Assembly: GCF_022829295.1 (NCBI RefSeq)
Contig: NZ_JAKSYH010000173.1
Coordinates: 1-63,653 of the forward strand
Direction: 5' to 3'
Length of the DNA: 63,653 nt
Origin: Methylobacterium sp. J-088
Lineage (GTDB): Bacteria > Pseudomonadota > Alphaproteobacteria > Rhizobiales > Beijerinckiaceae
The notes under the pieces are model-generated. The model was not told the DNA's origin. It saw only the letters and a list, made by a program, of their open reading frames with translations, and did no database searches. Positions 19,044 through 27,573 of this stretch are shown piece by piece (the stretch's first letter is position 1; each line of letters begins with the position of its first letter). The translations under genes were made by a program, and so were the position numbers.

Positions 19044-19370
19044 TCAGTGCTGGCCCTGGCCGGCCGCCAGGATGGTCACGCCGACGGTGATCACCGCGAT
19101 ACCCACCAGCATCGTCGGGCTCACCGATTCGCCGTAGAGCCACGCGCCACCGATCGCGGCGCCGATCATGCCGATTCCGGACCAGATCGCGTAGACGACC
19201 CCGATCGGCAGCATGTCCATGCTGGTCGACATCAGCCACAGGGCGGTCCCGTAGCCGAGGGCCACGATCAGCGTCGGGATCGGCCGGGTCAGGCCGTCGG
19301 CGGCCTTCAACGCGAGGGTGGCGGTGACCTCCGCGCCGATGGCGAGGCCGAGGAGCAGGAACGGATTCAT
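19044..19370 (-). CDS. SMR-family small multidrug exporter
   Basis: 108 aa, four transmembrane helices, typical EmrE/QacE/SugE length. The membrane-embedded Glu is present (LAIGAEVTATLALKAADG, Glu at 14), as are YAIWSGIGMIG (about 60-70) and a C-terminal helix. It exports cationic compounds or guanidinium by proton antiport as a dimer. GIGM and the general pattern resemble QacE/EmrE more than SugE. A single gene with no partner, so a homodimer is likely. Confidence 0.9.
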   Translation of the reverse strand: MNPFLLLGLAIGAEVTATLALKAADGLTRPIPTLIVALGYGTALWLMSTSMDMLPIGVVYAIWSGIGMIGAAIGGAWLYGESVSPTMLVGIAVITVGVTILAAGQGQH

Positions 19371-19724
19371 GACGGGGTGGGCTTCCTGCGCACGGGGCTT
19401 CGTGAATTCGAGGCGGGACCGGTGTACAGATCTGCCGCGAATCGGACAGCCTCAGCAACCGAAGGATCGGGCCGCCGCGGCAAGTCTGTTTCGCTTCTCC
19501 GGCAGGACTTCGCGGGTCGACACCGGATACCTATCCCTGGAAGCCATGACCCTGTCCAAGCCGGCGCCGTGGGCGCGAACCTTCGTGGATTACGCCCTCA
19601 TCCCCGGCGTGGCGCTTTCGTTAAGCCCTCCTGCCCATGGTGGCCCCGCCCCGTGCGACCCAGGCCCCGCCCCGTGCGACCCAAGCCCCGCCGGCGTGGC
19701 GATCCAGAGCGAATCAGAGTCGAC
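19371..19724. other. divergent intergenic region
   Basis: About 350 bases between the SMR gene and the serine hydrolase, which point away from each other; it must hold both promoters. It includes a short direct repeat (GCCCCGCCCCGTGCGACCCA twice near 19657-19698). No guanidine riboswitch consensus was found on the SMR side. Confidence 0.45.
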
Positions 19725-20951
19725 ATGACCGCGTCCCCCGCGCTCCCGGACAGTCCGGCCCGACCGCGCAGGGGCCGCCCCGCGGGTCGCCGCTGGGCCA
19801 CGATCGCGGCGGCGGGCGCAGCCACGATCGCGGGTTGCGCCTGGGCTGCCTGCGCGCTGCTGAACGTTCCGAACCCCGTCACCCTGGCGGCGCTCGCCGT
19901 GATCGAGCCGTCCGCGGTCGGGCCGTGGTTCCCGAGCCGGGTCGTGAAGGCCCCCGATCAGGCCCGGGACCTGCCGTTCCGGCCGCGCCCGATCCTCGAT
20001 CGGGTCCCCTGGAAGGGGCGGACCGTTCCGCTCGGGGACGTGCTGGCCGCGACCCACACCAACGCGTTCCTCGTGGTGCAGGACGGGGCGCTGATCCACG
20101 AGTGGCAGCGGGCCGGCAGCGGGCCGGCGACGCTGTTCCCGTCCTGGTCGGTGGCGAAATCCATCGTCTCGCTCCTGGTCGGCACCGCGGTGGCCAAGGG
20201 CCGGCTCTCGGAGACGGATCGCGTCTCCGCCCTGCTGCCGGAGTTGAAGAACGGCGCGGTCTTCGGCCAGATCACCGTGCGCAACCTCCTCGACATGGCG
20301 AGCGGGATCGCCGTGCCGGAGAACTACGATCCCGCGCGCCCCCTGACCGGCACCGCCGGGATGTACCTGACGCAGGACATCGCGGGCTTCGTGCGCGACC
20401 ACGCGCACCTCGCGTTCAAGCCCGGCAGCGAGGGCCGCTACCGCAGCATCGACACCGAACTCCTCGGCCTGATCCTCGCCCGGACCGAGGGCCGGCCGCT
20501 CGCCGACATCCTCTCGGAGCGGATCTGGAAGCCGATGGGCGCCCAGGCCGACGCCACGTGGAACCTCGACCGGCCCGGGGGGATCGAGAAGGCGTTCTGC
20601 TGCATCAACGCCACCGCCCGCGACTTCGCCCGCCTCGGGCTGCTCGTGGCCGACCAGGGCCGGGCCGGGGAGAACCGCATCATCCCGGCGCGCTGGATCG
20701 AGCGGATCATGACGCCGGCCAAGCGCGCGGTCGACGGCTGGCCATACTCGGCCCAGTGGTGGCACGCGCCGGGGGGCGACGACGACGACATCTCGGCGAT
20801 CGGCGTCTATGGGCAGTACGTCTACGTCAACCGCCGGGCCGGCACGGTGATCGTGAAGCTCAGCGACCACGGGGCCGAGCAGGACGAGCTCGACACGCTG
20901 GCGGTGATGCAGGCCATCGCGGCCGACCTCGCCGGGGCGTCATCGCGCTGA
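19725..20951 (+). CDS. beta-lactamase-fold serine hydrolase
   Basis: 408 aa enzyme of the class C beta-lactamase/esterase superfamily, most like the 6-aminohexanoate-dimer hydrolase (NylB) branch. The catalytic SxxK is in SWSVAKSIVSLLVG (about 145-158) and a Tyr-containing second motif is near GRYRSIDTELLGLI. The N-terminus has an Arg-rich stretch and a hydrophobic segment (about 24-55), so it is exported or membrane anchored. The ATG at 19725 is taken because upstream sequence in the open frame is not protein-like. The substrate is unknown. Confidence 0.85.
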   Translation: MTASPALPDSPARPRRGRPAGRRWATIAAAGAATIAGCAWAACALLNVPNPVTLAALAVIEPSAVGPWFPSRVVKAPDQARDLPFRPRPILDRVPWKGRTVPLGDVLAATHTNAFLVVQDGALIHEWQRAGSGPATLFPSWSVAKSIVSLLVGTAVAKGRLSETDRVSALLPELKNGAVFGQITVRNLLDMASGIAVPENYDPARPLTGTAGMYLTQDIAGFVRDHAHLAFKPGSEGRYRSIDTELLGLILARTEGRPLADILSERIWKPMGAQADATWNLDRPGGIEKAFCCINATARDFARLGLLVADQGRAGENRIIPARWIERIMTPAKRAVDGWPYSAQWWHAPGGDDDDISAIGVYGQYVYVNRRAGTVIVKLSDHGAEQDELDTLAVMQAIAADLAGASSR

Positions 20952-20988
20952 GCGGCCACGCCCGATCCGGACGCGGGCGGGGCCGCGC

Positions 20989-22404
20989 TCAGGCCTCGGT
21001 CGGCCCGGCATCCGGCAGGGTGCGGCGCCCGGTGATCTGGTGCAGCCGGGCCAGGGACCGCGCCCGCCAGTTGCGGAGGAGCCGCCAGCCGACGCGCCGC
21101 CACGCGATGGACGGCACCGGCGAGGCCGGATCGATCAGGGCGCTGAGCGCCCGCGCGTAGTCGAGCACGAGGCCCGGGGTCCAGGTCATCGACCGGGCGC
21201 CGGTGCGCAGCAGGGCGGCGGCCCAGAATTCCGGGGTGGTCAGTGCCGTGGCGAGTTGCCGCCAGGGATGGCCGCCGCGGCTGAACGCCCCCTCGATCGC
21301 GACGTCGAGCGCCCGGGCCGCCGTGGTCGAACAGTTGCGGCTGATGAAGTTGTAGGTGGTGTCCTGGCGATACTCCGCCCAGAACGCCCGGAGCCGCGCG
21401 GCATCGATGCCGTTCAGGGTGACGGCGACGGTGGGTGGGCACCAATCGGCCACCTCCGCGTCATGGGAGGGCAGGAAGCGCCCCGGCACGTCGTTCTCGG
21501 GCCCGGCGCGCAGGCTCGAGCGCAGATTGTCGGGCGAACGGTCGATCTCCACCGCGGGATAGTGGCTGATATAGAGGTCGTCCCCGTGGCCCGAAGCCCT
21601 CTGGCCCAGGGCCGCGTGGCCCGTGGAGAACCGGCCGGCCTGATCGACCGAGGCGACGTAGCGCCGGATCAGCCGCTGGCTGGCCGGGGTGGTCGCCTGC
21701 CCGGTCGGGGTCCAGACATAGACCGTCAGGCTGCCGGGCTCGGCCGCGTCCGGCTCCGGCGCGGCGCGGCGCAGGTGCCGCGCCCGGAGGCCGATCAGCG
21801 TCAGGTTGGCGCCGCTCAGGATCAGGAACATCCCGATGCAGTAGCCGACCGTGCCGGCATACCACGTCGGCCACGGCTGGAGATGGAACACGCCGAACGC
21901 GATGCTGAGCGCGCCCAGAGCGACCGAGGCCCGCCAGCCGGCGAACTTCAGCAGGCTCGCGATCGTGACCCGGACCAGGCCGTCGACCGTGAAGGCGATG
22001 CCGAAGATCATGGCGAGCAGGAAGTTGCTGTGCCGCGTGGCCATCAGGATCAGGACGGCCATGACGGTCAGGAGCACGCCCTGGAACAGGCGCATCCGGC
22101 GCGCGGTGCCGGTGACGAGCGCGCTGACCGCCAGCGAGATCAGGCCGTCGATCAGGAGGATCACGCCGAACCACCGGTCCGGGACGTGGATCGCCCCGTC
22201 GAGGGAATCGACCACCACGACGATGCCGGCGAGCGCCCACAGGAGGCCGACCGACAGGAGGAAGCGCCAGTGCCGGCCCACCGCCGCGCGTCCCACGAGC
22301 AACAGCCAGAGCGGCGCCATCCGGCCGCCGACCGGATCCGCAATCCCGGACTCGGTCGGCACGGCGGGGGAGCGCGGAAGGGACGTCGAACGCGGTCCGG
22401 ACAT
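20989..22404 (-). CDS. HdeD-like membrane domain fused to papain-like domain
   Basis: 471 aa two-part protein. Residues about 35-210 form six hydrophobic helices of the HdeD/DUF308 type (VGLLWALAGIVVVVDSL, VILLIDGLISLAVSALV and so on). Residues about 225-471 resemble circularly permuted papain/NlpC-type hydrolases: a His in STGHAALGQ (His 263) comes before the Cys in NFISRNCSTTAARAL (Cys 358). Such domains act as amidases or acyltransferases on envelope substrates. HdeD proteins are linked to acid stress in E. coli. Substrate and topology are unknown. It converges with the serine hydrolase. Confidence 0.7.
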   Translation of the reverse strand: MSGPRSTSLPRSPAVPTESGIADPVGGRMAPLWLLLVGRAAVGRHWRFLLSVGLLWALAGIVVVVDSLDGAIHVPDRWFGVILLIDGLISLAVSALVTGTARRMRLFQGVLLTVMAVLILMATRHSNFLLAMIFGIAFTVDGLVRVTIASLLKFAGWRASVALGALSIAFGVFHLQPWPTWYAGTVGYCIGMFLILSGANLTLIGLRARHLRRAAPEPDAAEPGSLTVYVWTPTGQATTPASQRLIRRYVASVDQAGRFSTGHAALGQRASGHGDDLYISHYPAVEIDRSPDNLRSSLRAGPENDVPGRFLPSHDAEVADWCPPTVAVTLNGIDAARLRAFWAEYRQDTTYNFISRNCSTTAARALDVAIEGAFSRGGHPWRQLATALTTPEFWAAALLRTGARSMTWTPGLVLDYARALSALIDPASPVPSIAWRRVGWRLLRNWRARSLARLHQITGRRTLPDAGPTEA

Positions 22405-23180
22405 GAACGGTCGGCCTCAAGGATGCGCAGAGAAGGATCTCTCGCACAGACGCGTCCGGACCGAAATGGCGGGACGCGAAACAGTCGATAATCGGAAGTT
22501 TTGCACGGTTCTCCGGATGCAACTTCCACAATGGGGCTGACGACTTTCTTAACGAAAACCGGACAGGGGGCAGCGCGCCCGATCCGCGACGGGATAATCT
22601 TTACGACATCTGAAGAACCGCCGCGTCGCCGGATCCCACCCGGGCGGACATCATCGCACGCGCGCCGATTGTCACCCCCTCGGTCATGTCGTGAATTGTC
22701 TGCGATTTCCCTGGGCCGGACCGGGCATCTGTCCCCGAGCGAACGGCGTCCCGCGAATGGTTTCGAGCAGCTCTAGACCTCCAGACTATTGATCTCGGTC
22801 CCGACGCCCGCACGACGCGCCCACCGGCCCGACACGCCGCGCCGCCGCCCATCTCGTGACTGATTCGCACGTTCACGGCTGGTCATCGGATGCCCGTTTG
22901 AAGTCATCGTCGGACCGATGCCATTCAATCGTGAGACGTGCACAATATTTGTTGCAATAATTTGACGCGCAACCTCATGTTAACGCAGACGATCAGAAAC
23001 TACTCAAAGAACATCTCTAGCGAAATGGTAGACATTTAGTCCCGATTTTGTATCATTAGGTGTCAATGTTGGCATATCAGAAGCAGTCCGGCAGGAGTCT
23101 GGTGGGGGAATTCCGATCCAATCATCGGTTTCCGCTTCTATCTGGTTTGTTTTGCTTCGTCGCGTAACTGGGGGACCTTC
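22405..23180. other. long divergent intergenic region before mucR
   Basis: 776 bases without a supported gene. The last 300 (about 22880-23100) are markedly AT-rich for this genome and include long A/T runs, which would suit MucR/Ros autoregulation; that is inference. No RNA gene was recognised. Confidence 0.45.
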
Positions 23181-23603
23181 ATGAACACGATTGACCTGTA
23201 TAAAAAATCTTCAGATCTCAATACCGATCTGATCAAGTGCACGGCTTCTCTGGTCGCGGCCTACGTCTCGCGGAACGCGGTGGGCGCGGGGGAACTGCCG
23301 GCTCTGATCGATCAGGTTCACACGGCCATCACGGTTCTGCAGAACGGCACGTCGGGCTCCGCCTGGACCGGACCGAGCGCGGCTCAGATCGAGGCGTCGA
23401 TCCAGCATGACGGCCTGATCAGCTTCATCGACGGCCGGCCCTACAAGACGCTGAAGCGCCACCTCACCGCCCATGGCCTGACGCCCGAGCGGTACCGGGC
23501 CAAGTACGGCCTGCCGGCCGATTACCCGATGGTCGCCCCGGGCTACGCCGCCAAGCGGTCCGAGATCGCCAAGGCGATCCAGCTCGGCCACAAGGCGGCC
23601 TGA
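23181..23603 (+). CDS. MucR/Ros-family regulator with altered zinc site
   Basis: 140 aa DNA-binding regulator. The Ros/MucR domain spans about 65-130: ASIQHDGLISFIDGRPYKTL, KRHLTAHGLTPERYRAKYGL and DYPMVAPGYAAKRSEIAK. In classical Ros and MucR the motif reads CLEC or CLED; here it is SFID (Ser 81, Asp 84), so the first zinc Cys is gone, while His 94 and His 98 remain. Zinc-free relatives are known in Mesorhizobium. MucR-type proteins act as global, often autorepressing, binders of AT-rich DNA. GGGGGA precedes the ATG. Confidence 0.88.
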   Translation: MNTIDLYKKSSDLNTDLIKCTASLVAAYVSRNAVGAGELPALIDQVHTAITVLQNGTSGSAWTGPSAAQIEASIQHDGLISFIDGRPYKTLKRHLTAHGLTPERYRAKYGLPADYPMVAPGYAAKRSEIAKAIQLGHKAA

Positions 23604-23977
23604 GGCCGGCCTGGCCGCGCGGTCACTTCGTCACCGGCACCGGCGCGAGCCGGCAACCGGCGCGAGCCGGCAACCGGTGCGAGCCGGCCGCCGGAGCCTC
23701 GCGTCGGGGCGACGCGCGACCGGGATCCGATGCCCCGGGAAATCCGGAATCCGCCTTGTCGAGGGGGCTCGGCAAGGCGGCCGGGCGGCCTCCGGGCCAC
23801 GACAACGCAGCCGCTCCGGCACGTGGCACGCGATACCGGAGCCACAGGACAGGGCCGCACGATCAGCGACAGGCCCGATGGGGTCGGGTCGGATCGGGAT
23901 CGGTCGCGGCGCCGCCAGCCCGGAGCGCGCCTCGCCGGGGCCTGATTCCGCGGCGGCCTTGGTCTCAGGCCTTGGTC
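23604..23977. other. intergenic region with tandem repeats
   Basis: 374 bases between the 3' ends of mucR and the PAS regulator gene. It contains a 17-bp tandem repeat (see 23636-23686) and two copies of CCTTGGTCTCAGG near 23957-23984 that run into the end of the PAS gene. No gene. Confidence 0.5.
23636..23686. repeat. 17-bp tandem repeat, three units
   Basis: Three consecutive units of GCAACCGGCGCGAGCCG with one or two mismatches, about 35 bases after the mucR stop. Each unit is itself partly palindromic (CCGGC/GCCGG), so it could fold in the mRNA. Confidence 0.75.
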
Positions 23978-25003
23978 TCAGGCCTTGGCGACCGCCAGGG
24001 TCCCGTCATCCATGATGACGAAACGCACGCCTGCGTGGCGCAAGGCCTCGACCGCTTGGAGACGCGAACGGCTGCCACGGTGCTCGCTGTCTTCCTCCAG
24101 GCGCCGGACCGTCGAATGCGACAGGTTGCTCGCCTGGGCCAGATCCATCATCGACCAGTCCAGCATGGCCCGCGCGGCGCGCAGGTGGTGGCCGGCCACG
24201 GACTGCTCGAAGCCTGCCCGCAGGGGGGCCGGCATCAGGACGCCGGCGCCGAGCGGATACTTGAGACCACATCGGCCGAGATAGGTCCCGTCGGGATCCC
24301 AGATCGGTATCGTGAAGATCCGGAAGTGGACGAGCTCCCCGTTGGCGAGGCGTTCATGGGCGGTCGCCTGGTAGAGCGTCCGCTGCTCGATGTGCTCCTC
24401 GGCCATCGCCCGGAAGGCCGTGCGCTCCTCGGGCACGATCATGAGGAAGGGATCGATGCAGATCTCCTCGAACGGCAGGCCGTGGACCTGCGCCATCTCG
24501 AACGGCAATTCGCGGATGCGGTCGACGCCCACCCAGAAGCTCGCGATATGCTGGGTCTGGTAGAGCGCGGCCCGTCGCCGCCGCTCGTCATGCCGCGCAT
24601 GGACCCGCTGCTCGCGGTCGCTCACGTCGAGCGCCGTGCCACTGACCGCCACGGGCCGCCCCTCGGCTGAGAAGCGTGCCTCCATGGCCAGCGACAGGGT
24701 GCGCTGCGTGCCGTTCGGGCGGATGACCCGAACGATCGTTTCCCCCGGCACATGACCCTGCCGGACATCGGCGAGGGACGGCAACCGGTGCCGGTCCTCC
24801 GGATGGACCAGGAAGAGCAGCAGCTCGTAGCTCGCCTTCGTGGCATTGGGCACGAGACCGAGCAGACGGTAGAATCCCGGCGACCAGATCTGCTGACCAC
24901 CCGCGAAAACCCAGCTCCAGGCGCCGCTGACGCCTCGACTTTCCGTAATGGTCAGGAATTCCCCGGCTGAGAATGTCAGGGCGCTTAAAGCAGAATGAAA
25001 CAT
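23978..25003 (-). CDS. PAS-domain regulator with C-terminal helix-turn-helix
   Basis: 341 aa cytoplasmic regulator. The first PAS domain (about 25-125) has the FYRLLGLVPNATKASYELLL and HPEDRHRLPSL signatures; a second, divergent PAS-like domain covers about 145-255. An XRE-type helix-turn-helix lies at about 268-325 (ARAMLDWSMMDLAQASNLSH, STVRRLEED). The start at 25003 (MFHSALSAL) has an AGG upstream. Such proteins sense a small ligand, redox state or light and bind DNA directly; the signal is unknown. Targets may be neighbours, which is inference. Confidence 0.8.
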   Translation of the reverse strand: MFHSALSALTFSAGEFLTITESRGVSGAWSWVFAGGQQIWSPGFYRLLGLVPNATKASYELLLFLVHPEDRHRLPSLADVRQGHVPGETIVRVIRPNGTQRTLSLAMEARFSAEGRPVAVSGTALDVSDREQRVHARHDERRRRAALYQTQHIASFWVGVDRIRELPFEMAQVHGLPFEEICIDPFLMIVPEERTAFRAMAEEHIEQRTLYQATAHERLANGELVHFRIFTIPIWDPDGTYLGRCGLKYPLGAGVLMPAPLRAGFEQSVAGHHLRAARAMLDWSMMDLAQASNLSHSTVRRLEEDSEHRGSRSRLQAVEALRHAGVRFVIMDDGTLAVAKA

Positions 25004-25594
25004 ACCAGAGTGCCTGGATCGTTCGAGCGACCGCCACACCGGGCGTGTGTCGACTCAATGATGAGACGATTGCGTGACAAGACCCGATACTCGTCGGAGA
25101 TCGGAAGAAGATCCGCGAAAAGCATTTCATAGCCCCTCTTGGCTCGCAACAACGAACATGCCGGCGGGCAGAACCGACACGGCTCCTCGAACACGAAGAC
25201 ATCCCCCGCCCGCCCATTCCCCTCCGAGGGCGGATGCAGAAACCGACGCCGGTCGAGGCGCGCGTCGGCCGGGGACCGAACCGCACCGCAGGGTCGCCTC
25301 ATAACTCATACTAATGCGACCGTCGCATCTCCGATCCCCTTATGCAAAATATATTCAATATTTTTTGATACGGCTCGACATGACAGCAAGGCGTTGGACT
25401 TTGATATTACTTTTCTCCTACGACACACGCTTCATTTTGTATTCAATGTCATAAGATTTTTTGCGAAGTATCTTCCGAGATCGATACAAATCATTCCACC
25501 GGGCATGACCCGTGGTTCTCGCGCAATCGTGGTAGGCCGTTGACAGGCGGTCCCGGATTGTGGGGGAGCGAATGGACCATCAGGGAGGAGCCGT
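25004..25594. other. divergent intergenic region with AT-rich island
   Basis: About 590 bases between the divergent PAS regulator and kdgK. Bases 25330-25500 are strikingly A+T-rich against a very GC-rich background and contain TATTCAAT twice (about 25348 and 25440). It probably holds promoters and regulator sites; no gene is supported. Confidence 0.5.
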
Positions 25595-26524
25595 ATGAGG
25601 GTCGCCTGCATCGGCGAGTGCATGGTCGAATTGTCGGAGCAGCCGGATGGGAGCCTTGCCCGCGGCTTCGGCGGCGACACGTTGAACACCGCGCTCTACC
25701 TCGCGCGCCTCGGCGTCGCGGTCGACTACGTGACGGCGCTGGGCGACGACGTCTGGAGCGACGAGATGGCGGCGGCCTGGGGCCGCGAGGGGATCGGCCT
25801 CGGCGAAGTCCGGCGTCTGCCCGGCCGGATGCCGGGCCTCTACATCATCCGCACCGACCCGGCCGGCGAGCGCAGCTTCCACTACTGGCGCGATCAAGCG
25901 GCGGCCCGGGACCTGTTCGCCGAGCCGGGCACGGCCGGGACCGGGGCGGCCCTGGCGGCCTACGACCTCGTCTACCTCTCCGGCATCAGCCTCTCGCTCT
26001 ACGGCGAGACCGGCCGCGCGGCCCTGTTCGAGACCCTTGGGGCCCTGCGCGCCCGGGGTGGGCGCGTCGCCTTCGACACCAATTACCGGCCTCGCGGCTG
26101 GCCCGTCTGGGAAGTCGCGCAGGCCGCGTTCCGGGAGGCCCTGGCGCAGGCCGACCTGATCTTCGCCTCTGTGGAGGATCTGGACTGGCTGTTCGGCACG
26201 GAGGGCGAGGATGCGGTGCTGCGCCACCGGGGCCGGGCCGAGATCGTGCTCAAGACCTCGCTCGGCTCCTCACCCGTGGTCCGGGTGCTGCACGGGACGT
26301 CCGACTCGGTGGTGCCGGCCGGTCCGGTCGCCCGGGTCGTCGACACGACGGCTGCGGGCGACAGCTTCGCGGCGGGCTATCTCGCCGCCCGCCTCGCCGG
26401 GCTGGACCCGGAGGCGGCCGCGGCCCGGGCTCATCGCCTCGCCGGCGCCGTGATCGGGCATCGCGGCGCCGTGATTCCCCGGGACGCGATGCCGGATCTC
26501 GATCTGCCCGGATCGCGCGCCTGA
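25595..26524 (+). CDS. kdgK: 2-keto-3-deoxygluconate kinase (PfkB family)
   Basis: 309 aa sugar kinase making 2-keto-3-deoxy-6-phosphogluconate from KDG and ATP, feeding the lower Entner-Doudoroff pathway. The PfkB fold is evident: GDTLNTALYLARLG (about 28-41), FDTNYRPRGW (about 160-169), and the ATP/anion-hole motif VVDTTAAGDSFAAGYLA (about 248-264) with the catalytic Asp. GGGAGGAG precedes the ATG. PfkB substrate calls are uncertain, but the N-terminal ECMVEL and overall pattern fit KdgK. Confidence 0.85.
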   Translation: MRVACIGECMVELSEQPDGSLARGFGGDTLNTALYLARLGVAVDYVTALGDDVWSDEMAAAWGREGIGLGEVRRLPGRMPGLYIIRTDPAGERSFHYWRDQAAARDLFAEPGTAGTGAALAAYDLVYLSGISLSLYGETGRAALFETLGALRARGGRVAFDTNYRPRGWPVWEVAQAAFREALAQADLIFASVEDLDWLFGTEGEDAVLRHRGRAEIVLKTSLGSSPVVRVLHGTSDSVVPAGPVARVVDTTAAGDSFAAGYLAARLAGLDPEAAAARAHRLAGAVIGHRGAVIPRDAMPDLDLPGSRA

Positions 26525-26654
26525 CCGCCGCGGAGGACGGCCCCTGCGTGAAACGGGCCGCCCTTGAGACCGGCAAGCGCAGCCGCTACCTGTGCCAGTG
26601 GGGGACGACCCCCGCAGCAGGATCGCCGCGCCTCGTGCGGCCGAGAGGACAGCC

Positions 26655-27446
26655 GTGGCGCCGAGTCCATCGCCGATCCAGGTTCCCGAGCCCGACGCCG
26701 CCGCGCCCGGTGGAATCCCCAAGACCCGGGTCAGCGCCCGGGGTCGGCTGCGCACCTACTTCCTCACCGGCATCATCGTGGCCGGGCCCCTCGCGATCAC
26801 CGCTTACATCACGTGGTGGTTCATCGCGCTGATCGATTCCTTCGTGAAGCCGCTGGTGCCGGCGAGCTACCTGCCGGACCATTACCTGCCGTTCTCGATT
26901 CCCGGGCTCGGCCTGGTCATCGCGTTCCTGGCGGTGACGCTGCTCGGCTTCCTCACCGCCAACCTCGTGGGCCGCTCGGTGATCGAGTTCGGCGAAGTGC
27001 TGCTGGCCCGGACCCCGGTGATCTCCGGCCTCTACAAGGGCCTGCGGCAGATCTTCGAGACCCTGTTCTCGGCCAACGGCACCTCGTTCCGCACGGTCGG
27101 GCTGGTGGAGTTCCCCGTGAAGGGCACGTGGTCGGTGGTGTTCCTGTCGGCCCCGGCCGCCCCCGAGGTCGAGGGCGCGCTCCGGGCCCGGGGCGCCGCC
27201 GCGGACGAGATGGTCGGGGTGTTCCTGCCCTGCGCGCCGAACCCGACGACGGGATTCTTCTTCTATCTGCCGCGTGCCGAGGTGGTGGAGCTTCATATCA
27301 GCGTCGATGACGCGGCCAAGCTGGTGATGTCGGCCGGGGTAATCCAGCCGGAGGATCCGCAGGGCCGGCTCAACGCCATGGCGGCGTCCCTGCGGGCCGC
27401 GCACCACCCGGGCGCGGCCACCCAGCGGGAACCGCAGGACGCCTGA
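26655..27446 (+). CDS. DUF502 family membrane protein
   Basis: 263 aa inner-membrane protein with two hydrophobic helices at about 40-62 (YFLTGIIVAGPLAITAYITW) and about 83-110, followed by a soluble DUF502 domain with RTPVISGLYKGLRQI and FLPCAPNPTTGFFFYLPR. The family function is unknown. GTG at 26655 is chosen because GAGAGGA lies five bases upstream; the open frame begins at 26592. It follows kdgK by 130 bases and ends at a mosaic palindromic repeat. Confidence 0.8.
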   Translation: MAPSPSPIQVPEPDAAAPGGIPKTRVSARGRLRTYFLTGIIVAGPLAITAYITWWFIALIDSFVKPLVPASYLPDHYLPFSIPGLGLVIAFLAVTLLGFLTANLVGRSVIEFGEVLLARTPVISGLYKGLRQIFETLFSANGTSFRTVGLVEFPVKGTWSVVFLSAPAAPEVEGALRARGAAADEMVGVFLPCAPNPTTGFFFYLPRAEVVELHISVDDAAKLVMSAGVIQPEDPQGRLNAMAASLRAAHHPGAATQREPQDA

Positions 27447-27457
27447 CGGCGATCCCC

Positions 27458-27561
27458 GGTTTCCAAAGGGCTGACGCCCATTGGTGGGTTGTCAGGGCAA
27501 GGCCCTGACGAGTTCCAGGGCTCTGCCCTGGACCCGCGAAAGATCTCGACCTTTCGAAACC
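27458..27561 (+). repeat. mosaic palindromic element, copy 1 (104 bp)
   Basis: Bounded by GGTTTCC and GAAACC, it contains a series of small palindromes: AAAGGGC..GCCC, GTCAGGGC..GCCCTGAC, CCAGGGCTCTGCCCTGG, then AAAGATCTCGACCTTT. It lies between the converging 3' ends of the DUF502 and cobD genes. The same order of modules occurs at 29597-29716 (inverted) and 40817-40953. It could act as a bidirectional terminator or be a small mobile repeat. Confidence 0.75.
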
Positions 27562-27573
27562 AGGACGCGACGA

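Noticed and set aside
19371..19560. guanidine riboswitch upstream of the SMR exporter
   Set aside because: The conserved guanidine-I sequence blocks are absent on the minus strand, and the exporter looks more like EmrE/QacE than SugE.
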